Origin: Moringa oleifera
Lineage: Eukaryota; Streptophyta; Magnoliopsida; Brassicales; Moringaceae
Reading direction: 5' to 3'
Assembly: GCA_021397835.1 (NCBI GenBank)
Contig: JAJFZO010000094.1
Span: 9,462,001-9,526,000 of the forward strand
Length of the DNA: 64,000 nt
Positions within the stretch are counted from its first letter, which is position 1; each line of letters starts with the position of its first letter. This document shows, one piece after another, positions 61,950 to 64,000 of the stretch. Below the pieces are notes generated by a model that saw only the letters and a list, made by a program, of their open reading frames with translations, did no database searches and was not told the origin of the DNA. The translations under genes were made by a program, and so were the position numbers.

Positions 61950-62502
61950 CTGCATACCAAAATACAGCACATTTACAGTTAACAAGTATCTGTATTTCAC
62001 GTATTAATTTGAAAAGAAGGGAATAAGCAAGGAAAAATCACCAGGTTCTTCTTCCTTTTCTTAGCAAAAACAATCGTAACTTCGGATTCATAATTACAAA
62101 ACCAAAAATCTAGTAATAATAGACGTCTGCCTTTCAACAAACACCTCCTTCAATCCCTCTCCCACCACAACAATCCCACTTTGAGCACATACATGAACAA
62201 GAGCAATGGCAAAACCATACTTCTTTTTGCCAAGGCGAAAAAAAAAAAAAACCAAGACATACAGTCAATACAAATATTTAAATTCATATACATGTAATCC
62301 ATTGCATCACATACGAAAAACCTTAAACAAAAAATTAAAAAAAATATATCTAATGCACATACACGCCTGGAACCTATTTAGATATGCCGGATTTCGGTTC
62401 ATAATACGAACAATCAAACATTCACAATGAAAGATAACTAATGAAATAAAAATTATGTGAAGTAAAACCTGGGGGAGGAGCTTCACACAGGCAACTACAT
62501 AC
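61950..62502 (-). other. probable leader intron of NOG1
   Basis: On the minus strand GTGGAAAG/GTATGT near 62502 and ATGCAG near 61950 frame an intron of about 0.55 kb that ends 14 bp before the start codon. Confidence 0.55.
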
Positions 62503-62622
62503 CTTTCCACACTTCTATGAAACTTCGACTCTGGCTCAAGGATTTTTGTCAAACAGGAAGAAGAAGATAGGTGGCTCGCGGCTTTTGGGGTTGGTGAGAA
62601 GGCGGTGAAAGAGTTGCGGCAG

Positions 62623-62645
62623 TAGGGTTTTAGGGTTTTATATAT
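62623..62645 (-). promoter_or_regulatory. TATA box with two tandem telo-boxes at the NOG1 start site
   Basis: The minus strand reads TATATAAAACCCTAAAACCC, a TATA box running directly into two AAACCCTA telo-boxes. Telo-boxes near the start site are a known mark of plant ribosome-biogenesis and translation genes, which fits NOG1. Confidence 0.7.
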
Positions 62646-63851
62646 GTCTAGGATACAAAGTTTTTCTCAGGATTCACATCCTTTCTTTATTTATCTTTTG
62701 GTAAGAGAAATTTTAAAAATAAATAAATACTGGTTTTTAAAAATGAAAATTCTAAAGTTTTCCATGGATAAATAAACCATGAGAAAAGAGATTCCATCAA
62801 GGTAAACTGTGCAGTTTAAGCAAATATAAAGTTACTTTTTTTTTTAATTTAACAATTTAATATTTCTACTCTTAACATATAAATTTTTTCCTTTTCATCT
62901 AACAGAATAAAAAATAAAAAATTAAACTCTATTTTTACAATTTATATGAAGTTTTATAATTTTCCTAGACTAGTTTGATTCCGTGCAATATACATGGTTG
63001 TTTTAAACCCATATCTTGCTTCCATATGATAGCTATTTTATCTAATTATTTGCAATTTTAAAATTTTAATAATATCAATTAATATAATAAATATGATAAT
63101 CATTATAATCATGAACATGTCAAAGACAATCTAACATTATAAATCCATCCATAATATTTTTCAATAAATGAATCATATATTGATCACAAATAAATTATTA
63201 ATAAAAATAAAAATAAAAATTAATACAAAATAAATATGATAGATTGATGAATTAAAAATATATAAAAAATTAATATTTGACAAAATTTTAGTATTAACAT
63301 AGTTTTAATATAAAAATTAAAATTCAAAACTTTTTAAACAAAATCACTCTAAATTAAAGTTTAAATTTTATTTATATATCATTATTAAAATATTTAAATT
63401 TAAATTAAATATTTGTATTTTTAATAATAAATAAATTTTTCTAAAAATAAATAATAAATTTATATTACTCATTAAAGCAATCATAAATGATGATAATTAT
63501 AAATATAAAATAAATATTTAATCATAAATATAAATTATAAATATATAAAAAATACGAATTATTATTTATTTTTAAAATTTTATTAAATAATATAAGTTAT
63601 TAAATATTTTATATCACTGTACTAAAAAGTAATTTACCTCTCTCTTTTCTTTTCTTAATGTTTAAATTCAAGTATTAGCCCCGTAATTTAACTTCCAAAC
63701 TCCAAGATCAATAAACACACGCTAATGGCTTTGAAGCACAGTGGCAGGTTTTGCCCATTTCATGTCTTTTGTTCTTCGTCTTCCTTGTAAGGGGACCTTA
63801 TCTCCCAAAAGCCAAAGCCAAAGTCAATCTCACTTTCACGAAGTTTACCAA
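62646..63851. other. divergent intergenic region between NOG1 and the right-edge gene
   Basis: From about 62690 to 63640 the DNA is AT-rich with no recognisable gene. A more balanced composition returns at 63700, near the start of the next gene. Confidence 0.5.
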
Positions 63852-64000
63852 ATGCTGAGGCTCAAGCTCAGGCCAACAGTCGCTTACATCATCCCCTCAT
63901 TCAAACCCATTTTCCATCGTCACTTTCTCTCTCAAACCCCCGCTCCCTTGGGCAGAACACTCTCTCTCTCCTCCTCTACAGGAGCTCGGGTTTTGTCCCT
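63852..64000 (+). CDS. N-terminus of a gene leaving the right edge, presequence-like
   Basis: An ATG at 63852 opens a frame of 49 codons that is still open at the window end. The peptide begins MLRLKLRPTVAYIIPSFKP and is rich in Arg, Leu and Ser with no acidic residue, the usual composition of a mitochondrial or plastid targeting sequence. Pyrimidine-rich DNA surrounds it. The mature protein lies outside the window, so no function can be given. Confidence 0.6.
   Translation, partial: MLRLKLRPTVAYIIPSFKPIFHRHFLSQTPAPLGRTLSLSSSTGARVLS

Noticed and set aside
1..64000. CRISPR arrays, bacterial operons, biosynthetic or defence clusters
   Set aside because: The window is plant nuclear DNA with spliced genes; no spaced repeat array and no functionally linked gene cluster is present.
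1..64000. Known conserved microRNA precursors
   Set aside because: I looked for the mature sequences of the common plant families and saw none; a folding scan was not possible.

Overview
The window is nuclear DNA from a eudicot plant. Genes are intron-rich with GT/AG junctions, proteins are of plant type (chloroplast RbcX, chloroplast 2-oxoglutarate/malate translocator, R2R3-MYB, PLS-type PPR, plant tandem CCCH zinc finger), intergenic DNA is AT-rich, and a decayed plant L1-type LINE is present. The species cannot be fixed from the sequence.

Layout, left to right. (1) Positions 1-84, minus: possible N-terminus of a gene leaving the left edge. (2) 3792-11395, minus: two-RRM hnRNP F/H-like protein with a 14-nt first coding exon and a 6.8-kb intron holding a long inverted-repeat element that encloses a dead LINE. 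(3) 13054-14577, plus: chloroplast RbcX Rubisco-assembly chaperone, 5 exons. (4) 15827-21296, minus: ARMC8/GID5-type armadillo protein, 8 exons, 670 aa. (5) 21.8-24.05 kb: AT-rich repeat block. (6) 25624-27798, plus: ankyrin plus tandem CCCH zinc-finger protein with a 5'-leader intron and two abutting uORFs. (7) 29520-32111, minus: intronless 863-aa PPR protein. (8) 33253-34717, minus: zeta-crystallin/PIG3-type quinone oxidoreductase, 6 exons, 325 aa. (9) 35342-38803, minus: MATE citrate transporter of the DTX42/FRD3 clade, 13 exons, 515 aa. (10) 42652-46697, minus: DiT1, 3 exons, 567 aa. (11) 47707-47788, plus: tRNA-Ser(GCU). (12) 49292-51663, minus: MYB46/MYB83-type regulator, 2 exons, 313 aa. 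(13) about 51.7-59.9 kb: gene-poor, with a decayed PPR pseudogene at about 57.6-58.4 kb. (14) 59899-61935, minus: NOG1 GTPase. (15) 63852-64000, plus: N-terminus of a gene leaving the right edge, with a presequence-like start.

The genes are unrelated nuclear loci and not a cluster with one function. I recall the CCCH zinc-finger gene, DiT1 and MYB46 as consecutive Arabidopsis loci (At5g12850-At5g12860-At5g12870), so part of the window looks like an old conserved block in which PPR, PIG3-like and MATE genes sit between CCCH and DiT1. Exon models were assembled by hand; for each complete gene the reading phase closes across all exons. I found no clear new multi-gene system. The least ordinary items are the large inverted-repeat element in the RRM gene's first intron, the NAGNAG acceptor after that gene's micro-exon, the paired uORFs of the zinc-finger gene, and compact promoter motif clusters.
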